From contig DUQS01000007.1 in NCBI GenBank assembly GCA_012837685.1, positions 1 to 34,170 on the forward strand: DNA of 34,170 nucleotides. The letters are read 5' to 3'. The position numbers and the translations under genes are program-made. Each line of letters begins with the position of its first letter. The stretch's first letter is position 1. Shown one piece after another: positions 7,080-14,657 of the stretch. The DNA comes from Bacteroidales bacterium. Its GTDB lineage: Bacteria; Bacteroidota; Bacteroidia; Bacteroidales; Paludibacteraceae. Below the pieces are notes generated by a model. The model was not told where the DNA came from. It worked only from the letters and a program-made list of their open reading frames with translations, and did no database searches.

Positions 7080-9710
7080 TTAGTTTCGATGTTCAACAAT
7101 GATAGTGCGTAATTTTTCATTTAGCGCATCGGCTTTAATTAAATCTTCCAAACAGAGGTGCATACGGTAACACCAAAAATGGTTAGGGTCAGACGGATTA
7201 TTGATGCGTTCACCTTCCACATCGGGCGATTTTAGCTCATCGCTAATTGCCAAATAATCCTGCAAAGGTAAAATAGTCCACATACTGTTCGCTTCCATCT
7301 GTTGAGTAATAATTTGCAAAGCCAAATCGGACGTGCAATCATCGGGGGCAACACCTTCGCGATGAAGCATTTGGTTAAAATAACGTTGTATCTTTTCTTT
7401 GTCTTCCTTCCACCAGCCACGAAGCGTGGACATATCGTGCGAACCTGTACTATTAACCGACAAATAAGGCGTAGCGTGCGGGTCAATAAATTCTACACCA
7501 AACTCTTTAGGCATTCGTTGAATTTCCAAACTCAAAATTTGCAACTGAGCCATCACTTCGGGCACTGAATTGGGTACCATACCTAAATCTTCGCCACAAA
7601 CCAACATTTTAGTCGCTTCCAACAGTGCCGGCAATTTGTTTAACGCTTGTTGTTTCCAAAAATCGTTGTGCCGACGGTAGAAAAAATCTTCATAAAGGCG
7701 ATTTAAAGCTGCTTGCGTGTTTTTATCGAGTGTTTTAAACAATAACGTTTTTTGTAAACTTATGCGAGAATGAAAACACTCCTTCTGTTTTGTATCACGA
7801 ATGAAAAGTACTTCGGTATGAAGACGCATTAAAATGTCGTAGCGTTCATGATAACGTTCCAACCGGCGATGCGTAGCAAAAAAATTGTGGATTTTTTGCT
7901 GAGTATTGAATTCGGGTTTAAATTGATAAATACCATACTGGCGGACATTCAAAAACTTCATAATCCATCCTTTATCGTTGCCGCAAAGTTCCGTCAGCAC
8001 ATCATCTGTGATATAAGGGTGCAAATACCGTTCATTGTCAAAAGCTATCCCATAACTCTCTATTTCTGAGCGAGATAATGGCAAAGCCGGTGAAAAAGTG
8101 CCCAACAATCCCCACACGGCACCGGTAGGTATCTGCCAAATTCTGAAAAAACCAAGAATATGGTCAATTCGATAGGCATCGAAATAATTAGCCATGTTGC
8201 GAAAGCGATTTTTCCACCATTGAAAACCGTCTTTTGCCATTTTTTCCCAATTGTAAGTCGGAAATCCCCAATTTTGTCCTTTTGCCGAAAAATCATCGGG
8301 CGGTGCACCTGCCTGCATATCCAAGTGGAACAAGTGCGGTTTCATCCACGCATCTACACTGTGTCTACTGATGCCGATAGGCAAATCGCCTTTGAGCGCA
8401 ACACCTTTGGAATGAGCATATTCGCGCGCTTCTTTCAACTGCATTGCCAAATGGTACTGAACAAAATAGTAGAAACCGACTGTTTTTGAATTATCGTCAG
8501 CAAATTGTGCCACTTTTTTTGCATCATATACAGCAAACTCGTTCCATGTGTGAAAATCGGCAGTTTTAAACTTATCGCGCAAAACGGAAAAAACCGCATA
8601 AGGAAGCAACCAGTCACTATTTTGATATACAAATTGTTGATAACTTTGTTTAGCGAACGTAACTTTCCATTCTTGATTATAAAGTTTTTTCAAATAATCG
8701 TCTTTTAGTTTTACTACCGACTGATAATCAACATATTGAGATTTATTTAATTCTTTTTTACGTTGTTGATAACTTTGAAGAAAAACTTTGTCTTTGAGCG
8801 ATGGCAACGCTTCCAAACGCATATATATCGGATGAATTGCACACACCGAAATACTGCTGTAAGGATAGGAATCGGCGTTCGTTTTGGTGCGAGTTGTATC
8901 GTTGATAGGCAAAAGTTGTATGAGTTGCTGACCTGTAACTACCGCCCAATCGACCATAAACTTCAAATCGTAGAAGTCGCCAACACCACAACTCTGCTTA
9001 CTGCGCAATGAAAACACGGGAATAGCCACCCCCGCTCCACGAAATAAATAATTGTCATGAAAATTACTTTTTACAATATGCGAATCCGTGTATTTTTTAT
9101 TCAAATTCACATCCATTCGCCTATTGTCGCCCTGCTCCCATTTTCTAATTTTCTTTGTGATTGAATCAATTATAACAAACTTATATTCAAAGTATTCAGG
9201 TAATTTTTCTTTGGAAAACCGAATCGTCCAAATGCCATCGCCAATGTATTTGAGCGGCAATGTTCGTTCCCAATTACCTAACACATCTACACTACCCGTA
9301 ATAGCCACCTGTTGTGTAGGTAAAACTGTGGGCGCAAGTACTTCAAACACCCATTGCCCTGATTTTATTTTGTCAGCAAGTTCTATAGGATGTGCAAAAA
9401 TGGCTTCCGTAAACGGTGTTGTCTGAAAAATTGTAGTCAAGTTCGACTTATCAAGTTCGTCAGTTATCAGCAAATCCGTCACATCAGTCGAAACAGCAAC
9501 AACACGTCGTTGTCTATCTTCAAAAATAGTCGTTCCCGCTTCGTTTATTAACTTATAATGGTAGCTCAAAAGTGTTTTTTTGAACGTAATATCGCCCTTC
9601 CACACAAAATCGGCATCATAAGTCATTTGCAACGGAGGTTCGCCATCAACCAAAAGATAGAGCATTTCACCGAATAGGGTACGACAAGTAGTTTGAAAAG
9701 AGATTAACAT
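7080..9710 (-). CDS. malQ: 4-alpha-glucanotransferase (GH77) with N-terminal starch-binding domains
   Basis: An 876-residue DPE2-like disproportionating enzyme that transfers alpha-1,4-glucan segments between malto-oligosaccharides. The N-terminal 230 residues hold two CBM20-like starch-binding modules; the second shows ITGSVDVLGNWERTLPLKYIGDGIWTIRF around 135-165. The GH77 barrel follows. Catalytic residues fit Asp516 in FDAYRIDHILGFFR (nucleophile) and Glu707 in CGEDLGMVP (acid/base), with NSTGSHDMSTLRGWW carrying the third acidic residue. The insert between the barrel's conserved regions is usual for the long Bacteroidota/DPE2 form. No signal peptide is seen, so it is cytoplasmic. It is followed closely by a secreted unknown protein. 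No clear promoter was found in the 50 nt before its ATG. Confidence 0.95.
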   Translation of the reverse strand: MLISFQTTCRTLFGEMLYLLVDGEPPLQMTYDADFVWKGDITFKKTLLSYHYKLINEAGTTIFEDRQRRVVAVSTDVTDLLITDELDKSNLTTIFQTTPFTEAIFAHPIELADKIKSGQWVFEVLAPTVLPTQQVAITGSVDVLGNWERTLPLKYIGDGIWTIRFSKEKLPEYFEYKFVIIDSITKKIRKWEQGDNRRMDVNLNKKYTDSHIVKSNFHDNYLFRGAGVAIPVFSLRSKQSCGVGDFYDLKFMVDWAVVTGQQLIQLLPINDTTRTKTNADSYPYSSISVCAIHPIYMRLEALPSLKDKVFLQSYQQRKKELNKSQYVDYQSVVKLKDDYLKKLYNQEWKVTFAKQSYQQFVYQNSDWLLPYAVFSVLRDKFKTADFHTWNEFAVYDAKKVAQFADDNSKTVGFYYFVQYHLAMQLKEAREYAHSKGVALKGDLPIGISRHSVDAWMKPHLFHLDMQAGAPPDDFSAKGQNWGFPTYNWEKMAKDGFQWWKNRFRNMANYFDAYRIDHILGFFRIWQIPTGAVWGLLGTFSPALPLSRSEIESYGIAFDNERYLHPYITDDVLTELCGNDKGWIMKFLNVRQYGIYQFKPEFNTQQKIHNFFATHRRLERYHERYDILMRLHTEVLFIRDTKQKECFHSRISLQKTLLFKTLDKNTQAALNRLYEDFFYRRHNDFWKQQALNKLPALLEATKMLVCGEDLGMVPNSVPEVMAQLQILSLEIQRMPKEFGVEFIDPHATPYLSVNSTGSHDMSTLRGWWKEDKEKIQRYFNQMLHREGVAPDDCTSDLALQIITQQMEANSMWTILPLQDYLAISDELKSPDVEGERINNPSDPNHFWCYRMHLCLEDLIKADALNEKLRTIIVEHRN

Positions 9711-9760
9711 ATTATAAATCAGAAAATTAAATTCAATAAAAACAACTTAAATTATTCCAT

Positions 9761-10630
9761 TCATTTAACTTTGGATACTCTGTAACCTTTTTGACGCAGC
9801 AGATTGATAAGACCATTTTCGCCCACTAAATGAAGTGCTCCGACAGCTACAAAACAACTGTTTTTATGGAGCAAATCAGGCAACTTTTTTGTCCATTCCA
9901 AATTGCGTGCATCCAACATCAGAAATTTTTCTTGAGCCGTAGGAGCAAATTCCGATGAATCGTTGAGATAAGTTTGCAATAACGGTACCAAATTCCCCTT
10001 TTTGTAATAAGCATTAAGTTCGTGCAATTCTTCAGTTATTCGGTCTTTTCCTCTCAATGTGCCAACCAACAGGAATGCCTGACGTTCAATGGATTGCGAC
10101 TCATAAATCAATTTTATCTGGTCTTCGATGGTTTCCAATCCAACCACTTTTTTACCCTGTCTATCAGCCACTTGTTGAAAAAAGGAATCCAACTGCCAAT
10201 CATCGTCGTTCGGGAATAATTGCTGATAGTAAGCTACAATGTAAATATTGGCTATCATGGACGGTTTGAGGCGCGCTACATCGTTGAGCGAAAGCTTGGT
10301 AACCGCTTTGAGTTCGCTATCTACAAAATGGTAGTCCGAATCAGACAAAAGTTCCGTATAGACGTAATTTGGCGGCAACATGGCAGCTTCTTTAACTTTA
10401 TCTTCCATATTGGCAGCACTCATTACAAATTCGCTTACAACCACTTCCGAGCGATTGAAACATTTATAAACTTTAGGTATGGAATCCAAAAAACTGATGG
10501 GCACTAAATGGTGAGTTCCAAACAAATAAGAACTCTTTTTGAGACCGTTACCCGAAATTTTCCAAAGTAGTTGAGCATTGGCAGGCAACAGTAACAAAAA
10601 TAAAATAACAAAAGAGAGCAGTTTTTTCAT
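9761..10630 (-). CDS. TraB/GumN family secreted protein
   Basis: A 289-residue protein beginning at the ATG at 10630. The signal peptide MKKLLSFVILFLLLLPANAQ then directly precedes the mature protein, and a TATCTTTG box lies 38 nt upstream. A longer in-frame reading to 10738 would start inside the promoter and was discarded. The mature part opens LLWKISGNGLKKSSYLFGTHH, the hallmark GTHH motif of the TraB/GumN family, and ends with CFVAVGALHLVGENGLINLLRQKGYRV, holding the second conserved GALHLVGE motif. The fold is erythromycin-esterase/Tiki-like and metal-dependent proteolysis has been proposed for Tiki relatives; the substrate in bacteria is unknown. It appears to be a single-gene unit ahead of malQ, with a 50-nt gap. 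Confidence 0.88.
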   Translation of the reverse strand: MKKLLSFVILFLLLLPANAQLLWKISGNGLKKSSYLFGTHHLVPISFLDSIPKVYKCFNRSEVVVSEFVMSAANMEDKVKEAAMLPPNYVYTELLSDSDYHFVDSELKAVTKLSLNDVARLKPSMIANIYIVAYYQQLFPNDDDWQLDSFFQQVADRQGKKVVGLETIEDQIKLIYESQSIERQAFLLVGTLRGKDRITEELHELNAYYKKGNLVPLLQTYLNDSSEFAPTAQEKFLMLDARNLEWTKKLPDLLHKNSCFVAVGALHLVGENGLINLLRQKGYRVSKVK

Positions 10631-10667
10631 ATAATATTTTGTAACCCCCGTTTTATTATGTATCTTG

Positions 10668-10699
10668 CAAAGATACAAAAGTTTGACAAAAAAGCAACA
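10668..10699 (-). promoter_or_regulatory. Promoter of the TraB/GumN gene
   Basis: TATCTTTG at 10675-10668 on the minus strand, with GTTG 20 nt upstream (10699-10696) as a one-mismatch -33 element. The ATG follows 38 nt later, supporting the internal start chosen for this gene. Confidence 0.55.
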
Positions 10700-10830
10700 A
10701 CATTTTTCTAAGTCGATTATTCTTTTTTGACGAAACAAATTTTATTGTAGAAAAGATAGTTGCAAAAACACCACTTTTTTCTCATTCAAAAAACTTTAAT
10801 CTATTTTTTTTGAAATTATTTGTGAAAATA

Positions 10831-10863
10831 TTTGGTAATATAAAAAAGATATTTATAAATTTG
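10831..10863 (+). promoter_or_regulatory. recQ promoter
   Basis: TTTG (10831-10834), 21 nt, then TAAATTTG (10856-10863), a full match to the Bacteroidota -33/-7 pattern. It lies 94 nt before the recQ ATG, giving a leader of roughly 85 nt. AAGGA at 10950-10954 could serve as a weak ribosome-binding site. Confidence 0.55.
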
Positions 10864-10957
10864 TTTTATTAATAAATAAACAAGCGAAATACAACTAACA
10901 AAAAGCTAAATCGCTGTATATCAAACATTTCACTTACATAAAGAAATATAAGGAATT

Positions 10958-13144
10958 ATGGCACAAACAATAGATTTATCCGGCGAATTACAAAAAAGAT
11001 TTGGATTTAACACTTTTAAAGGCAATCAAGAGGCAATTATCCGCAATGTTTTGGACGGAAAAGACACTTTTGTACTCATGCCCACAGGAGGTGGAAAATC
11101 ACTTTGCTATCAATTACCTTCACTTTTGATGGAGGGAACAGCCATCGTTATTTCGCCGCTTATTTCTTTAATGAAAAACCAAGTCGATGCTATGCGCAGT
11201 TTCAGCGAAGAGAACGGCGTTGCCCATTTTTTGAACTCATCGCTCAACAAAGCTGCTATCGAAATGGTAAAAGAAGATATTTTGCGTAATCATACCAAAC
11301 TATTATACGTAGCACCTGAATCGCTTACAAAAAAAGAGAATATTGATTTTCTAAAACAAGTCAAAATTTCGTTTTACGCTATTGACGAAGCGCACTGTAT
11401 TTCCGAATGGGGACACGATTTTCGCCCCGAATACCGCAAAATACGCTCTATTATCAACGAAATAGGCGTAGCTCCGGTTATAGCACTAACAGCTACCGCC
11501 ACGCCAAAAGTACAGCACGACATACAAAAAACACTGTGCATGAACGATGCTACCATATTCAAATCATCGTTCAACCGCCCCAACCTCTACTACGAGGTAC
11601 GCTCGAAAACGAAAGACGTTGATAAAGAAGTTATTAAGTTTATCAAATCGCAAAGCGGTAAATCGGGCATTATCTATTGCCTTAGTCGTAAAAAAGTAGA
11701 AGACTTAACAGAAGCCTTACAACTGAACGGCATTCCCGCACTGCCCTACCATGCAGGTATCGATTCGGTTGTTCGCACCGAAAATCAAGACAAATTTTTG
11801 ATGGAAGAGGTGGACGTGATTGTCGCCACGATTGCCTTTGGTATGGGCATTGACAAACCGGACGTAAGGTACGTTATCCACTACGATATTCCCAAAAGTC
11901 TCGAAGGTTACTACCAAGAGACAGGACGTGCCGGACGCGATGGCAGCGAAGGTCAATGTATCACTTTTTACAGTTATAAGGATATACAAAAATTAGAAAA
12001 ATTTATGCAAGGCAAGCCTATCGCCGAACAAGAGATAGGCAAACAGCTTCTTGTTGAAACCGCCGCCTATGCGGAATCGTCTATTTGTCGACGAAAACTT
12101 TTATTACACTATTTCGGTGAAGAATATACCGAAGAAAATTGTGGCAATTGTGACAATTGCCTTAATCCTAAAAAAGAAATGGAAGCTCAAAATTTACTGT
12201 GTGCCGTTTTGGAAACCATTATAGCCGTCAAAGAGAAATTTAAGACGGAAGTCATCGTTGACATTTTGAACGGTAAAGAAACCGCCGAAATAAAATCGTA
12301 CGAATTGAACGAATTGGAAATGTTTGGTACAATTAGTGACGATGATGCGCAACTACTGCAAGCCGTTATTCGCCAAGCGATGATAAAAGATTATATTGCT
12401 AAAGAGATAGAAAATTACGGGGTTTTGAAGATAACCAAAGCCGGCAAAGCCTATTTGGACAATCCCAAATCGTTCAAAATAACGAAAGATAACGAATTTA
12501 ATGAAGAAGAGAACGAAATTCCTCAACGCATCGGAGGCTCTTGTGCTGTCGACCCCGTACTGTTTTCGATGTTGAAAGATTTACGAAAAAAAATGTCGAA
12601 ACACCTTGAACTGCCACCATTTGTCATATTCCAAGACCCGTCTTTGGAAGCAATGGCAACCACCTACCCCATTTCCATTGAAGAACTGCAAAACATTCCG
12701 GGTGTAGGTCAAGGCAAAGCAAAACGCTACGGTGACGATTTTATTAAATTAATAAAAACACATGTAGAAGAAAACGATATTGAGCGTCCCGAAGATTTAC
12801 GCGTACGTACGGTGGCTAACAAATCGAAACTGAAAATTTCCATTATACAAGCAATCGACCGCAAAGTGGCATTGGACGACTTGGCAGAATCGAGAGGTCT
12901 GGAAATAGAGGAACTTTTAGATGAAATTGATGCTATCGTTTATTCAGGAACAAAAATTAACATCGATTACTTTTTGGAAGAGATAATAGACAGCGACCGT
13001 TTGGAAGAAGCGTTTGATTACTTTAAAAACACGGCTAAAACAGATAATATACAAGATGCTCTGGTAGCTTTGGGCGAGGACGACTACACAGAAAGTGAAA
13101 TGCGTTTGATACGCATCAAATTCCTTTCGGAAATGGGTAACTAA
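10958..13144 (+). CDS. recQ: ATP-dependent DNA helicase RecQ
   Basis: A 728-residue 3'-5' helicase of the RecQ family. Walker A TGGGKS lies at 43-48 and DEAH at 143-146 inside AIDEAHCISEWGHDFRP, which is also the RecQ aromatic-rich loop. ALTATATP follows, with GRAGRDG in the second RecA lobe. A zinc-binding RQC region carries CRRKLLLHYFGE and CGNCDNC near 375-405. A winged-helix part follows, then an HRDC-like region around FVIFQDPSLEAMATTYPISIEELQNIPGVG. About 100 further residues (from RTVANKSKLKISIIQAID) form a helical tail found in the longer Bacteroidota RecQ. It acts in recombination and replication-fork repair. It has its own promoter and ends at a bidirectional terminator shared with hisIE. 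Confidence 0.97.
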   Translation: MAQTIDLSGELQKRFGFNTFKGNQEAIIRNVLDGKDTFVLMPTGGGKSLCYQLPSLLMEGTAIVISPLISLMKNQVDAMRSFSEENGVAHFLNSSLNKAAIEMVKEDILRNHTKLLYVAPESLTKKENIDFLKQVKISFYAIDEAHCISEWGHDFRPEYRKIRSIINEIGVAPVIALTATATPKVQHDIQKTLCMNDATIFKSSFNRPNLYYEVRSKTKDVDKEVIKFIKSQSGKSGIIYCLSRKKVEDLTEALQLNGIPALPYHAGIDSVVRTENQDKFLMEEVDVIVATIAFGMGIDKPDVRYVIHYDIPKSLEGYYQETGRAGRDGSEGQCITFYSYKDIQKLEKFMQGKPIAEQEIGKQLLVETAAYAESSICRRKLLLHYFGEEYTEENCGNCDNCLNPKKEMEAQNLLCAVLETIIAVKEKFKTEVIVDILNGKETAEIKSYELNELEMFGTISDDDAQLLQAVIRQAMIKDYIAKEIENYGVLKITKAGKAYLDNPKSFKITKDNEFNEEENEIPQRIGGSCAVDPVLFSMLKDLRKKMSKHLELPPFVIFQDPSLEAMATTYPISIEELQNIPGVGQGKAKRYGDDFIKLIKTHVEENDIERPEDLRVRTVANKSKLKISIIQAIDRKVALDDLAESRGLEIEELLDEIDAIVYSGTKINIDYFLEEIIDSDRLEEAFDYFKNTAKTDNIQDALVALGEDDYTESEMRLIRIKFLSEMGN

Positions 13145-13170
13145 ATTGTTTGTACTAAAATATTTATTAA

Positions 13171-13200
13171 AAAAGCAGGAGTTGTACTCCTGCTTTTTTA
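13171..13200. terminator. Bidirectional intrinsic terminator between recQ and hisIE
   Basis: A perfect 8-bp stem, GCAGGAGT (13175-13182) and ACTCCTGC (13186-13193), with a TGT loop. An A-tract precedes it and a T-tract follows, so it gives a U-tail in both directions. It lies between the convergent recQ and hisIE ends. Confidence 0.9.
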
Positions 13201-13201
13201 G

Positions 13202-13807
13202 TTATTCTTTGTGGCGACTTTTAAGCTCACGCGCCAAATCTTCTATGCGGTAACCTTTTGATGTCAGTAGCACAATCAAGTGGTAAATCAAATCCGATGC
13301 TTCATATATCAATCTATCATCGGTGCCGTTAGTTGCCTCTATTACGGTTTCCACAGCTTCCTCGCCCACTTTCTGCGCCATACGATTAACACCTTTTTTG
13401 AACAATGATGTCGTATAAGAACCTTCCGGCATCTCTTTGTAGCGAGTGCAAATAAAATCCTGCAAATATTTTAGGAACATAATATCTTCCTCGTTTTTTT
13501 CATCCCAACAGGTGTCGCTGCCGGTGTGGCAAACAGGTCCTACCGGTTTAGCTTTGATAAGCAGCGTGTCTTTATCACAATCTACCAAAATGTCCACCAC
13601 ATGGAGAAAATTGCCACTTTCTTCGCCTTTTGTCCACAACCGTTTTTTTGTTCGGCTATAAAACGTTACTTTACCTGTTTTATTGGTCATTTCCAATGCT
13701 TCACGGTTCATATACCCCAACATCAGCACTTTGTTGGTGTTAGCATCCTGAACAATAGCGGGTATTAAACCACCCATTTTGTCAAAATCTAAATCCATTA
13801 TTTTCAT
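13202..13807 (-). CDS. hisIE: Bifunctional phosphoribosyl-AMP cyclohydrolase / phosphoribosyl-ATP pyrophosphohydrolase (HisIE)
   Basis: A 201-residue fusion enzyme for histidine steps two and three, acting on PR-ATP made by HisG. The N-terminal HisI part contains LMLGYMNREAL, the zinc/substrate block GNFLHVVDILVDCDKDTLLIKA and PVCHTGSDTCW, with the conserved cysteines. The C-terminal HisE part contains PEGSYTTSLFKKGVNRMAQKVGEEAVETVIEA, the four-helix all-alpha pyrophosphohydrolase motif. I start at ATG 13807, five nt after the hisA stop; a TTG at 13816 would overlap hisA by four bases and cannot be ruled out, nor can ATG 13798. It follows hisA and ends at the terminator shared with recQ. hisH and hisF are not next to this pair. 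Confidence 0.95.
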   Translation of the reverse strand: MKIMDLDFDKMGGLIPAIVQDANTNKVLMLGYMNREALEMTNKTGKVTFYSRTKKRLWTKGEESGNFLHVVDILVDCDKDTLLIKAKPVGPVCHTGSDTCWDEKNEEDIMFLKYLQDFICTRYKEMPEGSYTTSLFKKGVNRMAQKVGEEAVETVIEATNGTDDRLIYEASDLIYHLIVLLTSKGYRIEDLARELKSRHKE

Positions 13808-13812
13808 GTTAA

Positions 13813-14544
13813 TCAAATATGTTTTAAATTGTAATTTTCTATCTCTTTAAGCGTTATTTTCCCTTCATAAAAGGCTTTCCCGAAAATTACTGCCGGTACA
13901 TTGGCAGCCTCCAGCGCTTCAATGTCTTTCCACGAAGCCACGCCACCGCTGGCAATAAGTTTCAAATCGGGAAAATGATGCAGCACTTTTTTGTACAACT
14001 CCACTGCGGCACCTTGCAACATTCCGTCTCTGCTAATATCGGTGCAAATGGTTTGCGTAATACCTTTTTCCTTATAGTGGCTGAGAAACGGCAACAATTC
14101 TATATCGGTAGATTCACGCCAGCCCGAAACGCTGATTTTTTCATCCTTTACATCGGCACCTAAAATGATTTTTTGCGAACCATATTTTTTTATCCAATCA
14201 CAAAAACGCTCCTCATCCTTTACGGCAATGCTGCCACCCGTTACCATAGCTGCTCCCGACTCAAAGGCAATGCGCAAATCGTCATCGGATTTGAGACCGC
14301 CACCGAAATCTATCACCAACTGCGTTTGTGTTGCAATTTGCTCAAGTACCTTATAATTAACAATATGCTGCGCTTTTGCACCATCTAAATCAACTAAATG
14401 AAGTCGCTTTACGCCATGCGCTTCAAATCGTTTAGCCATTTCTAAAGGTTCTTTGCAGTAAACGGTTTTTTGATTATAATCGCCTTGCGACAACCTTACG
14501 CATTGTCCGTTGATGATGTCTATTGCGGGAATAAGCTCTATCAT
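13813..14544 (-). CDS. hisA: 1-(5-phosphoribosyl)-5-[(5-phosphoribosylamino)methylideneamino]imidazole-4-carboxamide isomerase (HisA)
   Basis: A 243-residue TIM-barrel enzyme catalysing the Amadori isomerisation ProFAR to PRFAR in histidine biosynthesis. The start is taken at ATG 14544, giving the standard HisA opening MIELIPAIDIINGQCVRLSQGDY with the catalytic Asp8; an upstream in-frame ATG adds only six residues that would lie beside the promoter box. The first phosphate-binding block is FGGGLKSDDDLRIAFESGAAMVTGGS. The second catalytic aspartate lies in CTDISRDGMLQGA, and the C-terminal phosphate loop is IASGGVASWKDI. The TACCTTTG box ends 15 nt before the ATG. It is followed by hisIE, forming a two-gene unit. 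Confidence 0.96.
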   Translation of the reverse strand: MIELIPAIDIINGQCVRLSQGDYNQKTVYCKEPLEMAKRFEAHGVKRLHLVDLDGAKAQHIVNYKVLEQIATQTQLVIDFGGGLKSDDDLRIAFESGAAMVTGGSIAVKDEERFCDWIKKYGSQKIILGADVKDEKISVSGWRESTDIELLPFLSHYKEKGITQTICTDISRDGMLQGAAVELYKKVLHHFPDLKLIASGGVASWKDIEALEAANVPAVIFGKAFYEGKITLKEIENYNLKHI

Positions 14545-14559
14545 TTTTGTAATTTTTGG

Positions 14560-14567
14560 CAAAGGTA
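14560..14567 (-). promoter_or_regulatory. -7 promoter box of hisA-hisIE
   Basis: TACCTTTG on the minus strand, 15 nt before the hisA ATG, matching TAnnTTTG. The region upstream is occupied by the ispG terminator hairpin, and no good -33 element is visible. The leader would be very short, leaving no room for a histidine attenuator. Confidence 0.5.
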
Positions 14568-14570
14568 AAC

Positions 14571-14597
14571 AAAAAAACCGCTTTTTTAGCGGTTTTT
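14571..14597 (-). terminator. Intrinsic terminator after ispG
   Basis: A 10-bp stem made of AAAAACCGCT (14573-14582) and AGCGGTTTTT (14588-14597), with a five-T loop. Seven T residues follow on the minus strand. It ends the long yicC-to-ispG run and lies immediately before the hisA promoter. Confidence 0.85.
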
Positions 14598-14657
14598 AGT
14601 TTTGTTTTCAAGCAAAAAAAGTTTTTGCATCTTTTTTCAACCGATTTCGCCCAAAAT

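Larger units (their letters stand above)
10631..10957. other. Divergent intergenic promoter region between the TraB/GumN gene and recQ
   Basis: These 327 bases hold no gene I can support. They contain the minus-strand promoter of the TraB/GumN gene near 10668-10699 and the recQ promoter at 10831-10863. The -7 box of the former lies inside a perfect inverted repeat, TATCTTGCAAAGATA (10661-10675). The rest is A/T tracts without stable hairpins. Confidence 0.6.

Noticed and set aside
10631-10738. N-terminal extension of the TraB/GumN protein from the upstream start
   Set aside because: It would place 36 residues before a clean signal peptide and would cover the promoter box at 10668-10675.
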